Assembly: GCA_910574805.1 (NCBI GenBank)
Contig: CAJTCV010000016.1
Span: forward strand, 32,688-96,687
Length of the DNA stretch: 64,000 bases
Origin: Lachnospiraceae bacterium
GTDB lineage: Bacteria > Bacillota > Clostridia > Lachnospirales > Lachnospiraceae
Direction: 5' to 3'
Shown: positions 16,125-24,017 of the stretch, one piece after another
How positions within the stretch are numbered: the first letter of the stretch is position 1
How the letters are laid out: every line of letters begins with the position of its first letter
The notes under the pieces: generated by a model
Told to the model about the DNA's origin: nothing
Database searches by the model: none
Seen by the model: the letters and a program-made list of their open reading frames with translations, nothing else
Translations under genes and position numbers: made by a program

Positions 16125-17978
16125 CTACACCAGACCTGCGGCTCCGATCACTCCGGCATCATTTCCAAGGGCTGCAATCTCAATATCCGGATACTCGCTG
16201 TCTGCGCCGCCAAAGCACCCCTCCTTCAGCATGCCGCGAAGAACCGGAAGCAGCGTCTCCACCTGCTCCGAGAGTTCCCCGCCCAGAAGGATAAGCTGCG
16301 GACGGAAGATATTAACAATATTCACAAGTCCGTTTCCAAGCCTTCTGGCGTACCGGTCGATCAGTTCCTCAAACCGCACATCCCCGGAAGCCGCCTGCCG
16401 AAAGATCTCTTCCGGCGTCATCTCCTGTCCGGCCGCTGCACGGGCATCCCGTATAAGCGCCCTTACGGACACATACGCTTCCAGGCATCCGCGCCTTCCG
16501 CAGGTACATGTTTCCCCATTTTCCACGATGACCATATGCCCCAGCTCATTCCCGCCGATATTCTTTCCGGCGCAGATCTCTCCGTCCAGGATCACTCCGC
16601 TGCCGACTCCTGCCCCCAGCGTAAGCATGACCACATCCTGATATTCCTTTCCGGCGCCTGCGATCGCCTCTCCCAGCGCTGCGCAGTCTGCGTCATTGGC
16701 TATCCGAACCGGTATGGGGAGATATCCACTCATCTGCTTCGCCAGCTCCACCTGCTTCCACCGGATATTATTGGAATAGCATACCACACCCTTTCTCTGA
16801 TCCACAGTTCCCGGCACACTGATTCCGGCGCATACACACTGATCCATGGGAATCCTGCATTCTTCCAGAAGTGCAAGCGTCTGCTGTCCGATCTCCCGGA
16901 TCACTTCCCCGGCCGGCCGTTCTGCCTTTGTCCTGATCTTTCTGCAGGCCAGCAGTTTCTGATGGACATCCACCAGACCGATCCGGGTCTCGTTCACACC
17001 GATATTGATCCCGATCCGCACTGGAGCCGCCTTCTCCCGAATAGTCGTAATCAATGCGTCACAGGAGCCTTCCACTGTATACTCTCCGCTCCCTGCTGCC
17101 AGGAAAAAGCTGTCCCCTTTTTCATAAGCCACGGTCTCATCTCCACTGGAAATCGTTCCTTTTCCGTCCAGTATCAGGATACTGGCAAAAGAGGCCTGCG
17201 ACACATTTCCCCCCATTTTTTTCATGACTTTCCCGTCCAGATTCAGTTTATCAACAGTAAAATAGTCACAGTCTGCAATATGCGGATAGCTGCTCCTGTC
17301 CTTTACGATGGGAACCCGCCTGGTAACCGCCAGTGCTTTCTCAATATGGAGATCCCTCTTTTTGCCGTCCCTGCCCACTCTTCCATAATCGTATACCCGA
17401 TAGATCACATTGGAATTCTGCTGGATCTCCGCAATCAGAATATCCTTTCCGATGGCGTGAATCGTCCCGGATTCAATGAACAGCACATCTCCTTTCTGCA
17501 CCGGAACTGCGTTCAGCACTTCCAGAAGCGTATCCTTCTGAATCCGTTCCTGGAATTCTTCTCTGCTGATTTCCCTCTTGAATCCATAATACAGAAATGC
17601 CTGTTCTCCGGCATCCATCACATACCACATTTCCGTCTTGCCGTACTGTCCTTCATTTTTCAGAGCATACCGGTTATCCGGATGCACCTGGATGGAAAGG
17701 TTGTCTCTGGCGTCAATGAATTTGGTCAGGATCGGAAAATCCCGGAACCGCCTGCAGTTTGTACCAAGAACCGCCTTTCCCTCCGCGTCAATATACTGCT
17801 GCAGTGTCCTGCCCGCATAAGGACCATTGTCGATCACAGACGGGCCGTCCGGATGGCAGGACAACTCCCACGTCTCCGCCAGTATGTCCCCGTCAGACTC
17901 TTTTCCATATTCTTCGATCAGTCTTCGTCCGCCCCACAGATAATCCTTGCAGGCAGGTTTTAATTTTAATATTCTCAT
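16125..17978 (-). CDS. fusion of mannose-6-phosphate isomerase and ROK-family kinase
   Basis: 617 residues. Residues 1 to about 320 are a class I phosphomannose isomerase (YLWGGRRL, zinc-site blocks LSIQVHPDN, KTEMWYVMD and IESGTIHAIGKD), interconverting mannose-6-P and fructose-6-P. From about 325 a complete ROK domain follows: IANDADCAALGEA with the catalytic Asp, and the zinc-type CTCGRRGCLEAY motif. The ROK phosphate loop is atypical, GINIGVNET rather than DxGGT. The fusion would couple sugar phosphorylation and isomerisation, or the ROK part could be regulatory. It follows PTS IIA in the same direction, with a hairpin terminator between. Confidence 0.9.
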   Translation of the reverse strand: MRILKLKPACKDYLWGGRRLIEEYGKESDGDILAETWELSCHPDGPSVIDNGPYAGRTLQQYIDAEGKAVLGTNCRRFRDFPILTKFIDARDNLSIQVHPDNRYALKNEGQYGKTEMWYVMDAGEQAFLYYGFKREISREEFQERIQKDTLLEVLNAVPVQKGDVLFIESGTIHAIGKDILIAEIQQNSNVIYRVYDYGRVGRDGKKRDLHIEKALAVTRRVPIVKDRSSYPHIADCDYFTVDKLNLDGKVMKKMGGNVSQASFASILILDGKGTISSGDETVAYEKGDSFFLAAGSGEYTVEGSCDALITTIREKAAPVRIGINIGVNETRIGLVDVHQKLLACRKIRTKAERPAGEVIREIGQQTLALLEECRIPMDQCVCAGISVPGTVDQRKGVVCYSNNIRWKQVELAKQMSGYLPIPVRIANDADCAALGEAIAGAGKEYQDVVMLTLGAGVGSGVILDGEICAGKNIGGNELGHMVIVENGETCTCGRRGCLEAYVSVRALIRDARAAAGQEMTPEEIFRQAASGDVRFEELIDRYARRLGNGLVNIVNIFRPQLILLGGELSEQVETLLPVLRGMLKEGCFGGADSEYPDIEIAALGNDAGVIGAAGLV

Positions 17979-18049
17979 ATCGCTTTTCCTGCTTCCAGTG
18001 CTCCAAATCTCACAATACTTCCTCCTGTTAAAATCCGCTTTTTTGTGAA

Positions 18050-18083
18050 AAGGCTGCTGCCGGATACGCCTGCAGCAGCCTTT
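18050..18083 (-). terminator. hairpin terminator between PTS IIA and ManA-ROK
   Basis: A 9-bp perfect stem GGCTGCTGC/GCAGCAGCC with an 11-nt loop is followed on the minus strand by TTTTCAC. The short U-run suggests partial termination, which would lower expression of the downstream fusion gene. Confidence 0.65.
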
Positions 18084-18096
18084 CTCTCCATGGCTT

Positions 18097-18405
18097 TTAT
18101 TTCTTCTGATACAGTTCTATGATCTCCCTTGCCAGAACCTTCGCCATCTCTGTGCTGGCCATCTGGTCCTCCGCATGCATCAGGATCAGGGCAAATTCCA
18201 CTTTTTCCCCGGATGCTTCTTTTGCCAGCAGGTTTCCATGGACACCGTGGGCCTCCGAGAAAAACTGGTCTCCTTCTTCCATCAGACGCTCTGCCCCTTC
18301 AAAATCTTTGTCCTTTGCCTTCTGAATGGCCTCAATGTAGCTGGATTTTGCGCTGCCGCTGTTGGTGATCATCTGCATACAGATCAGTTCAAATTCCTCA
18401 CTCAT
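18097..18405 (-). CDS. PTS lactose/cellobiose-type EIIA
   Basis: 102 residues, the normal size. All-helical IIA-Lac fold with the phosphorylated His77 in LILMHAEDQ and the family start ELICMQMITNSGSAKSSY. It would relay phosphate from HPr to the IIB encoded just upstream; the two genes overlap by 4 nt (ATGA). No IIC permease gene is in this cluster, so the partner permease must be encoded elsewhere or lost. Cytoplasmic. Confidence 0.92.
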   Translation of the reverse strand: MSEEFELICMQMITNSGSAKSSYIEAIQKAKDKDFEGAERLMEEGDQFFSEAHGVHGNLLAKEASGEKVEFALILMHAEDQMASTEMAKVLAREIIELYQKK

Positions 18406-18704
18406 GCTCCCATCACCTCCATGGCGTGTGCCAGAACTTTCTCGCCGTTCATCATGCCGTAGTCTCTCATATCGATGGCTTCCACCGGAACACTCCCGGC
18501 GATTTTCTTCACGTTGTTCAGTTCATAACGGATCTGCGGTCCAAGCAGCACAATATCCGCCTCGGAGATCTCCGCTTTGGCCTCTGACAGAGATTTTGCC
18601 TCAATACTTACATCCATGTTCCCGGCCTCTGCCGCTTTTTTCATCTTTGCCACCAGCATGCTCGTAGACATTCCTGCATTACAGACTAACAAAATTTTTT
18701 TCAT
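18402..18704 (-). CDS. PTS lactose/cellobiose-type EIIB
   Basis: 100 residues. Rossmann-like IIB with phospho-acceptor Cys8 in LLVCNAGMSTSM and the IVLLGPQIRY block typical of cellobiose IIB proteins. It follows the GntR regulator and precedes IIA with overlap. A palindromic repeat element lies directly before its ribosome-binding site AAGGAGAG. The missing IIC is noteworthy; the pair may serve a permease elsewhere or have a regulatory role. Confidence 0.92.
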   Translation of the reverse strand: MKKILLVCNAGMSTSMLVAKMKKAAEAGNMDVSIEAKSLSEAKAEISEADIVLLGPQIRYELNNVKKIAGSVPVEAIDMRDYGMMNGEKVLAHAMEVMGA

Positions 18705-18723
18705 TTTCTTCTCTCCTTATTTA

Positions 18724-18822
18724 AGTTCCGCATCTGTCCTCACTCCGCCCCAGCATCTGGAAGAATTTTACGTCACTACGTTCCGTAAAATCCTTCCGGG
18801 GCTGCTTTCGGACCGATGCTGT
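18724..18822 (-). repeat. leader palindrome, copy A
   Basis: An imperfect long palindrome just upstream of the PTS IIB ribosome-binding site. On the minus strand the outer arm AGCATCGGTCC pairs with GGACAGATGC, and the inner arms GCCCCGGAAGGATTTTAC and GTAAAATTCTTCC...TGGGGC pair with an asymmetric AGATGC bulge. It ends in GATGCGGAACTT before the Shine-Dalgarno. Three relatives occur in this window. Function unknown. Confidence 0.8.
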
Positions 18823-18870
18823 TTTCACTTTTTTTGAATTTTTTTCAAAAAAATGTTATTTTCGCCAAAC

Positions 18871-18917
18871 AAAGAAAAGCTGCACCCGGACAGATATACC
18901 ATCTGACGGGGCACAGC
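18871..18917 (-). terminator. intrinsic terminator after GntR gene
   Basis: Long imperfect stem built from GCTGTGCCCCG and CGGGTGCAGC plus an inner AGAT/ATCT, followed on the minus strand by TTTTCTTTGTTT. It lies about 50 nt beyond the GntR stop, so the PTS genes probably have their own promoter or depend on read-through. Confidence 0.75.
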
Positions 18918-18964
18918 CTCATCGCTCATACATTTTCACATATTTCTTTTTAACATTCTGACAT

Positions 18965-19684
18965 TCAGTGAATACTGACCGTATGCAGTTCAAAGCAGTC
19001 CGCTCTGTGGCGCGCTTTTGAATACTCAAAGATTCTGCCATCGTCCAGATAACCGGTCTGCTCCACTTCCAGAATCGGCATATCATCCTGGCCGATCTCC
19101 AGCCACTCCCGCTCCTGGCTGGTGGGCATATCTGCCCGGACCGTCCGGTGAGCGCTTTTGATCTTCAGCTTCAACGTCTGCTCAATATAACCGTAGATCG
19201 AACCTTTCACCACTTCCTCCGTAATTCCCGTAATAAAATCTGTAGGCATATAGGTGTACTCCACCACATGCGCCTTCTGCTCCACTTTCCGCGTCCGGCA
19301 GATATAACAGACAAACGCCGTCTCGGGAACCTTCAGTCTCTCCGCCACATGCTGCGGCGCCCGGAGAAGCGCAAATTCATGGAGTTCTGTCTCCACTTCT
19401 CTTCCTTTCATATCGCTGGTAAATCCCCCAAACTGCTGAGATCTGGCGAACTTTTCTGAATCAGAGGCCGCGCCTGCGATGGCTTTCACATACGTTCCCG
19501 CTCCGCGCCTTCTGGTGATCAGTCCTCTGTTCACCAGAAGATCCAGAGCTTCCCTGATTGTAATGCGGGAAGCATCATATTGTCTGCACAGCTCCATCTC
19601 CTGCGGGAGCTTTTCATCCGCCGGATATTCTCCGGACTGAATCCTCTTCTGAATGTCTTCTGCTATGGTCTCATATTTAAACAT
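18965..19684 (-). CDS. GntR-family (HutC/UTRA) transcriptional regulator
   Basis: 239 residues. N-terminal winged helix about 1-70 with the signature KLPQEMELCRQYDASRITIREALDLL and RRRGAGTYV; C-terminal UTRA ligand-binding domain with TYMPTDFITGI and ILEVEQTGYLDDG. UTRA regulators usually sense phosphorylated sugars, which fits the neighbouring PTS and ManA-ROK genes. The upstream gap contains two TATAACAA direct repeats 22 bp apart that could be part of its operator. Probably represses its own gene and the PTS cluster. Confidence 0.88.
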   Translation of the reverse strand: MFKYETIAEDIQKRIQSGEYPADEKLPQEMELCRQYDASRITIREALDLLVNRGLITRRRGAGTYVKAIAGAASDSEKFARSQQFGGFTSDMKGREVETELHEFALLRAPQHVAERLKVPETAFVCYICRTRKVEQKAHVVEYTYMPTDFITGITEEVVKGSIYGYIEQTLKLKIKSAHRTVRADMPTSQEREWLEIGQDDMPILEVEQTGYLDDGRIFEYSKARHRADCFELHTVSIH

Positions 19685-19775
19685 CTTTCCTTGCCTTTCA
19701 TTTGTTATAAATTCTCTCTATAATTGTTATATCATTTCAGACAAAGAAAGTCAAAGAGAAACATGCCTGCTGCTC

Positions 19776-20507
19776 TCAGCACAGCATCCTCAGACAGTCT
19801 TCCCGACAGGCCTGCCGGATCCGGTCCGCCGTCTCCCTCTTCCGGAAAGCGACCGTCCCCAGACGCGCGACCGGCATGATCCCCATGAGGGAGTTGGTGA
19901 GAAAGCACTCGTCAAATCGATGCAGCTCTCCGGGAGTGATCCTGCATTCCCGGACCTTCCGCGTCTCCAGTACATAGCCGCGCATAATGCCCGGAAGCAG
20001 CCCGCTGTCCTTCCCGGGCGTGAAGATCTCTCCGTTCCGGACAAAGAAAATATTGGATACGGTTCCTTCGCAGATCTCCCCTCTGCTGTTCAGAAAGACC
20101 GCTTCATTCAGTCCTGCGGCCTTCGCCCGCCGGTTCTCCAGGATGCAGTCTCCGTAATTCAATGTCTTGTGATACGTCAGAGGCGAGCTTTCATTTCGTC
20201 TGGTCCGGGCAAAATCCACGGCAAAACCTTTTTCATAATCCTTTTCCGTATAGGGGTTCTCCCGCTTCAGAAACAGCCGGTTCTCTGCAGTGACCAGCAG
20301 CTTCAGCGCACCTCCGGTCAGCCCGGCGCTTTCCACATATTCATACACCTCTTCCCTGCTGATCTCCTGACGGATCTGCAGAAATTCCAGTGTCTTTCCC
20401 AGCCGTTCCAGATGCCGTTCCAGGAATACCGGCCGGCCGTCATGGACAGCCACCGTCTCAAAAGCTCCCAGCCCGAACAAAAAGCCCTCATCCAGTCTCA
20501 CTTCCAT
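19776..20507 (-). CDS. pabC: aminodeoxychorismate lyase / branched-chain aminotransferase-like
   Basis: 243 residues starting at MEVRLDEGFLFGLGAFETV, 4 nt after the pabB stop; a longer frame into pabB is unlikely. Class IV PLP-fold enzyme with the Schiff-base Lys in LTYHKTLNYG and the EAVFLNSRGEICEGTVSNIFF block. It would split 4-amino-4-deoxychorismate to p-aminobenzoate and pyruvate for folate synthesis. The context after pabA-pabB makes pabC more likely than an amino acid transaminase. Confidence 0.9.
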   Translation of the reverse strand: MEVRLDEGFLFGLGAFETVAVHDGRPVFLERHLERLGKTLEFLQIRQEISREEVYEYVESAGLTGGALKLLVTAENRLFLKRENPYTEKDYEKGFAVDFARTRRNESSPLTYHKTLNYGDCILENRRAKAAGLNEAVFLNSRGEICEGTVSNIFFVRNGEIFTPGKDSGLLPGIMRGYVLETRKVRECRITPGELHRFDECFLTNSLMGIMPVARLGTVAFRKRETADRIRQACREDCLRMLC

Positions 20508-20511
20508 CCCG

Positions 20512-21867
20512 TCACCCCCGTATGGCCTCCAGAACTGCTTTTGCCTTCTGCAGCGTCTCTTCGTGTTCAAATTCCCGTTCGGACTCGCAGGTGATGCCGC
20601 CTCCCACGCCCAGATGGTAGACTCCGTTCTGGTAAATGGCCGTCCGGATGACAATATTAAAGTCACAGTCCCCGTCCAGCGTCACATATCCCATGGAGCC
20701 GGTATAGAGATTTCTCCTCCCCCGCTCCAGATCGTCGATGATCTCCATGGCGCGGAGCTTGGGCGCGCCGGTGACCGAGCCCCCCGGAAACGCCGCCCCG
20801 ATCAGGTCCATGACGTCCTTTCCCTTTTGAAGCTCTCCCTCCACGGCGGACACCAGATGGAACACCGTCGCATAGGTCTCCACCTCAAAAAGCTCCGTGA
20901 CTTTGACGCTTCCCGGCACGCACACGCGGTTCAGGTCGTTCCGCTCCAGGTCCACGATCATCAGCAGCTCGCTTTGGTCCTTTTCAGATTCCTGCAGCTC
21001 TTTCCGCAGTGCTTCGTCCTCTTCCTGCGTCAGGCCCCTCCTTCTGGTCCCCTTGATGGGTCGGGTCGCCACATGCCCCTTTTTCATCCGCAGGAACCGC
21101 TCCGGAGAGGCGCAGATCACCTGAAACGAGCCATATTGAAAATATCCTCCAAAGGGAGAGGGATTGTCCCTGCGCAGCCGCTGGAAGACCTCATACGGCT
21201 GCCGCTCACTGCGGACCGTAAGCTGCTGCGTCATATTCATGATGTAAATGTCTCCCTCAATAATATGGGAGATCACTTTATCCACCGCCTCCATGTACTC
21301 ATCCTTCTCGAATCCCGCGCTCACCTGCATGCCGTCCGGCTCGCTGCCCTTCCCGCCATCTTCCTCATCCGCCGGGATCCCGGCGATCCGGCGCCGAAGC
21401 TCCTCTGCCATCTCCCGGCTGTCTCTTCTCCTGCCGTTGGCGATCAGGTGCAGCCTGCCTGCTTCATGGTCCTCCACCAGAAATACATCGTAAAAGCACA
21501 GGATGCATTCCGGGATCTGCACGGTTTCCTCCTGCCGGCTCTCCACTCCCTCTTTCCTTCTCCCGTAATCATAGGAGAAATAGCCGACAGCGCCGGAGAC
21601 GATGGGCAGATCTGTGGGATTCTCCTCCCTGTGCGCTCTCAGATATTCCTTTACATAATCCTCCAGACTCTGACTGCACTCCTGACCGTTTACGGTAAAC
21701 CGCTCTCCTTTCACAAGCGTCAGATATGGGTACAGGCCGATGATGGAATACTGTCCCAGCTGATTTTTAAGGGACGAATCCAGAAATACCGCCATCTCTT
21801 CCCGGGCATAGCAGTCAAAGATACGATGGATCGGCGGATACTCGTTCAGCGTTACGATGGTTCTCAT
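20512..21867 (-). CDS. pabB: aminodeoxychorismate synthase component I
   Basis: 451 residues from the ATG with upstream GGAGGGGAGACGT; this start overlaps the pabA stop by 4 nt. Anthranilate synthase component I fold: N-terminal region with FLDSSLKNQLGQYSIIG, C-terminal chorismate-binding domain with PIKGTRRRGLTQEED, PGGSVTGAPKLRAMEII and a VGGGITCESE ending. Uses ammonia delivered by PabA to make 4-amino-4-deoxychorismate from chorismate. The presence of pabC rather than other trp genes points to p-aminobenzoate. Confidence 0.93.
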   Translation of the reverse strand: MRTIVTLNEYPPIHRIFDCYAREEMAVFLDSSLKNQLGQYSIIGLYPYLTLVKGERFTVNGQECSQSLEDYVKEYLRAHREENPTDLPIVSGAVGYFSYDYGRRKEGVESRQEETVQIPECILCFYDVFLVEDHEAGRLHLIANGRRRDSREMAEELRRRIAGIPADEEDGGKGSEPDGMQVSAGFEKDEYMEAVDKVISHIIEGDIYIMNMTQQLTVRSERQPYEVFQRLRRDNPSPFGGYFQYGSFQVICASPERFLRMKKGHVATRPIKGTRRRGLTQEEDEALRKELQESEKDQSELLMIVDLERNDLNRVCVPGSVKVTELFEVETYATVFHLVSAVEGELQKGKDVMDLIGAAFPGGSVTGAPKLRAMEIIDDLERGRRNLYTGSMGYVTLDGDCDFNIVIRTAIYQNGVYHLGVGGGITCESEREFEHEETLQKAKAVLEAIRG

Positions 21868-22451
21868 ACGTCTCCCCTCCATTTTCTGCAGATCCAGGTA
21901 AAATTTTCAAGAAGCTCCGGCCCGTATTCCGTCAATACCGCTTCCGGATGAAACTGTACCCCATAGACGGGAAAGCGCCTGTGGGAAATGCCCATGATCA
22001 CGCCCTCCCCAGACACCGCGTCCACCACAAGCTCCCCTGGAAGCCCGTCCCAGCTTACCAGCAGGGAGTGATACCGCGTCGCCCGAAAACCCTGAGGGAT
22101 CTTTGCAAACAGTCCTCTCCCCTGATGCAGGATCTCCGTGAGCTTTCCGTGCATGGGCCTTGCCCCTTTTTTCACACAGGCGCCGAAATAATGCCCGATC
22201 GCCTGATGCCCCAGACACACGCCCAGGATCGGAGTCCTTTTCTTAAATGTTTCCAGAATCTGCAGCGACAGTGCTGCATCCGACGGCTTCCCCGGCCCCG
22301 GAGAGAGTATGATCCCCTCCGGCTCCAGCGCCTCGATCTCAGACAGCGTGATCTCTTCCTCACGCCTTACAAGAATCTCCTGTCCCAGCTCTTTGAAATA
22401 AGCGGACAGGTTGTAGACAAACGAATCATAGTTGTCCAGCATAAAATACAT
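21864..22451 (-). CDS. pabA: aminodeoxychorismate synthase glutamine amidotransferase
   Basis: 195 residues, the usual length. Class I amidotransferase with nucleophile Cys in ILGVCLGHQAIG, oxyanion block LSPGPGKPSDA, and His/Glu in VQFHPEAVLTEYG. Hydrolyses glutamine and passes ammonia to PabB. First gene of the pabABC set; the 240 bp upstream show no T-box or riboswitch signature that I can recognise. Confidence 0.94.
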   Translation of the reverse strand: MYFMLDNYDSFVYNLSAYFKELGQEILVRREEEITLSEIEALEPEGIILSPGPGKPSDAALSLQILETFKKRTPILGVCLGHQAIGHYFGACVKKGARPMHGKLTEILHQGRGLFAKIPQGFRATRYHSLLVSWDGLPGELVVDAVSGEGVIMGISHRRFPVYGVQFHPEAVLTEYGPELLENFTWICRKWRGDV

Positions 22452-22699
22452 AGACCATCCTCACTTTCCGAAAATTTCCGGCATAGTCGTTCTTGACACC
22501 GAAACCTCTCCGTCCGGATGGCCTGTCTCCGTGCTGCCGCGCAGCCCGGTCCGTATCCTTGCCCTTCTTCAGACAGTATACCCCAGAGTCCGCGGCTGCA
22601 CAAGCTTTTTCTTCTTCAAATCTGGTTTTTCCGTTAATTCCCTTCATTATACGTTTCCCGGACAGGAACCGCAATGGAAAGGGGCTTGAATTTCCACAA

Positions 22700-22895
22700 T
22701 GGATACAGGCGAAAGGCTATGAGATAAAAAGCGAAACTTTTGGAGAAGATGCCCCCAATTTTATTTCCTCCTGTCCACTCGGCAAAGGCCCCTTTGTGCG
22801 CAGCAGCATCAAGTCACCCGGAAAAGAATATACGAAGGAACGCATTAAAGAACGGATTGTATTGAAACGTGAGCAAAAAGTACAAAGATTGCAAA
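22700..22895 (+). pseudogene. relaxase-like C-terminal fragment
   Basis: An open plus-strand stretch reads AKGYEIKSETFGEDAPNF...FVRSSIKSPGKEYTKERIKERI. The order 'GYEIK ... R ... YTxExIKERI' matches the end of the nuclease domain of MobA/VirD2-type relaxases. There is no start or catalytic Tyr/His region, and the frame ends by running through the terminator of the small RNA. Probably a remnant of a mobilisable element; the identification rests on a short motif. Confidence 0.4.
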
Positions 22896-23041
22896 AAAGA
22901 GCCTCGACATTTCTGTCAAGGCTCTGGTAAATCTTTCTTAATGGGTTCGACAGGTTGCTTACTACTTCACACCTCCCAAAAGAAGTGTTCCATAAACGGT
23001 TAACTAAAGTTCATTAGCACCTCACAACCACAATCCCATTA
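22893..23041 (-). ncRNA. putative small RNA, about 150 nt
   Basis: A near-consensus promoter on the minus strand is followed, after about 110 nt without a convincing gene, by an 11-bp intrinsic terminator (GAGCCTTGACA/TGTCGAGGCTC) with six U. Internal pairing is evident: GGTTG with CAACC around an ACACTTC/GAGGTGT stem-loop. Only tiny peptides could be encoded (for example MEHFFWEV behind no clear signal). It may be a free sRNA or an orphan leader left from a mobile element. I cannot match it to a known family. Confidence 0.55.
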
Positions 23042-23046
23042 CCAAT

Positions 23047-23074
23047 ATTATATCCAATTATCCCAAAAAGTCAA
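23047..23074 (-). promoter_or_regulatory. promoter of the putative small RNA
   Basis: TTGACT and a perfect TATAAT are separated by 16 bp on the minus strand. It begins 16 bp after the stop codon of the DUF3800 gene, so it drives only the region to its left. Confidence 0.65.
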
Positions 23075-23089
23075 CTATCCGCAAAAAAT

Positions 23090-23863
23090 TTATGCCAAAA
23101 TTTTAAAGCCAAATCTTTTGTCACCATTTCCATCATACAGCTTATCCCTAACACTCCTTGAAAATTCCCTGTTTTTTGGCTTCATCATCGCAGCATACCG
23201 TCCCAATGTATTTGGAACGAAATCTGCCAACTGCAGTCCCGCCATATTTTCCGATTTTGGCACAAAATATATATCACGCAGATAATTCTGTATTGTTCCT
23301 GAAGAATAGTACATCGTCCCTAATGCTTTTAATTCATATATCCTCTGCTGTATTTTGGCATTTTGCTCTGGCTGCATCGCTTCATAGCAGATAGCCCCTG
23401 TTGTCCTGTTCATAATCAGAAACTGACAATAATGTTCAATCAACAGTTGGATTGCTATGGTAAGCTGGTTATTAAGGTTATTCTCCCCATATCTTGCAAA
23501 TAAAACACTTTTGTCCTGACAGACGCCAATCGTATAAAGAGGTGCATCTTTAAACAGTTTTGAGAGTTCATTGTATAAAAGCAGCACTTTCCTTTTGTCC
23601 CAGAATATATGGTAACAAGCCGGAACATCAGATAATCTTTTTGAATTTAATCGAAAATTCGCAAAATTGACATCTTTCTCATGCAAAATATTTTTTTCAC
23701 ATCCCTGCGCGTTATTCCATATCTTTTTCTTAATCTGGTTCAGTTTATTTTCGATTTCCACATAATCACTATCCCTGATGATAACACCACTCATAACAAA
23801 ATACTTGTTTCCTGTATTATTGAAAGTTTCACTCTCATCTATGTATAAAGTATATTCTGCCAC
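23090..23863 (-). CDS. DUF3800 domain protein
   Basis: 257 residues. Starts with TLYIDESETFNN and ends with MAGLQLADFVPNTLGRYA, the two acidic blocks that define DUF3800, a family with an RNase H-like arrangement of Asp/Glu (YIDES and LQLAD). DUF3800 proteins are frequent in mobile and defence islands; the substrate is not known. The gene is distinctly richer in A+T than its neighbours, and the relaxase-like fragment nearby supports acquisition by transfer. It stands alone, with no co-directional partner. Confidence 0.8.
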   Translation of the reverse strand: MAEYTLYIDESETFNNTGNKYFVMSGVIIRDSDYVEIENKLNQIKKKIWNNAQGCEKNILHEKDVNFANFRLNSKRLSDVPACYHIFWDKRKVLLLYNELSKLFKDAPLYTIGVCQDKSVLFARYGENNLNNQLTIAIQLLIEHYCQFLIMNRTTGAICYEAMQPEQNAKIQQRIYELKALGTMYYSSGTIQNYLRDIYFVPKSENMAGLQLADFVPNTLGRYAAMMKPKNREFSRSVRDKLYDGNGDKRFGFKILA

Positions 23864-23929
23864 ACACTCACCTTCTTCCTGCTAACACTATACGGGTACA
23901 GTTTATCGTAAAAAACAGCAACTTTCAAC

Positions 23930-23966
23930 AAAAAATCGGGCAGCCTGCCAAATGGCAAGCCACCCT
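23930..23966 (-). terminator. intrinsic terminator after metY
   Basis: 12-bp stem with mismatches (GGGTGGCTTGCC/GGCAGGCTGCCC) and a 3-nt loop, followed on the minus strand by GATTTTTTG. It lies about 55 nt past the metY stop. Confidence 0.8.
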
Positions 23967-24017
23967 CACTATAAACTTTTACCCCGCTGCTTCCACCAGA
24001 CGGGTTTTTACCCGCTG

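Noticed and set aside
22426-22674. Short minus-strand frame upstream of pabA as a leader peptide
   Set aside because: No run of regulatory codons and no attenuator hairpin follows it, so a leader role is unsupported.
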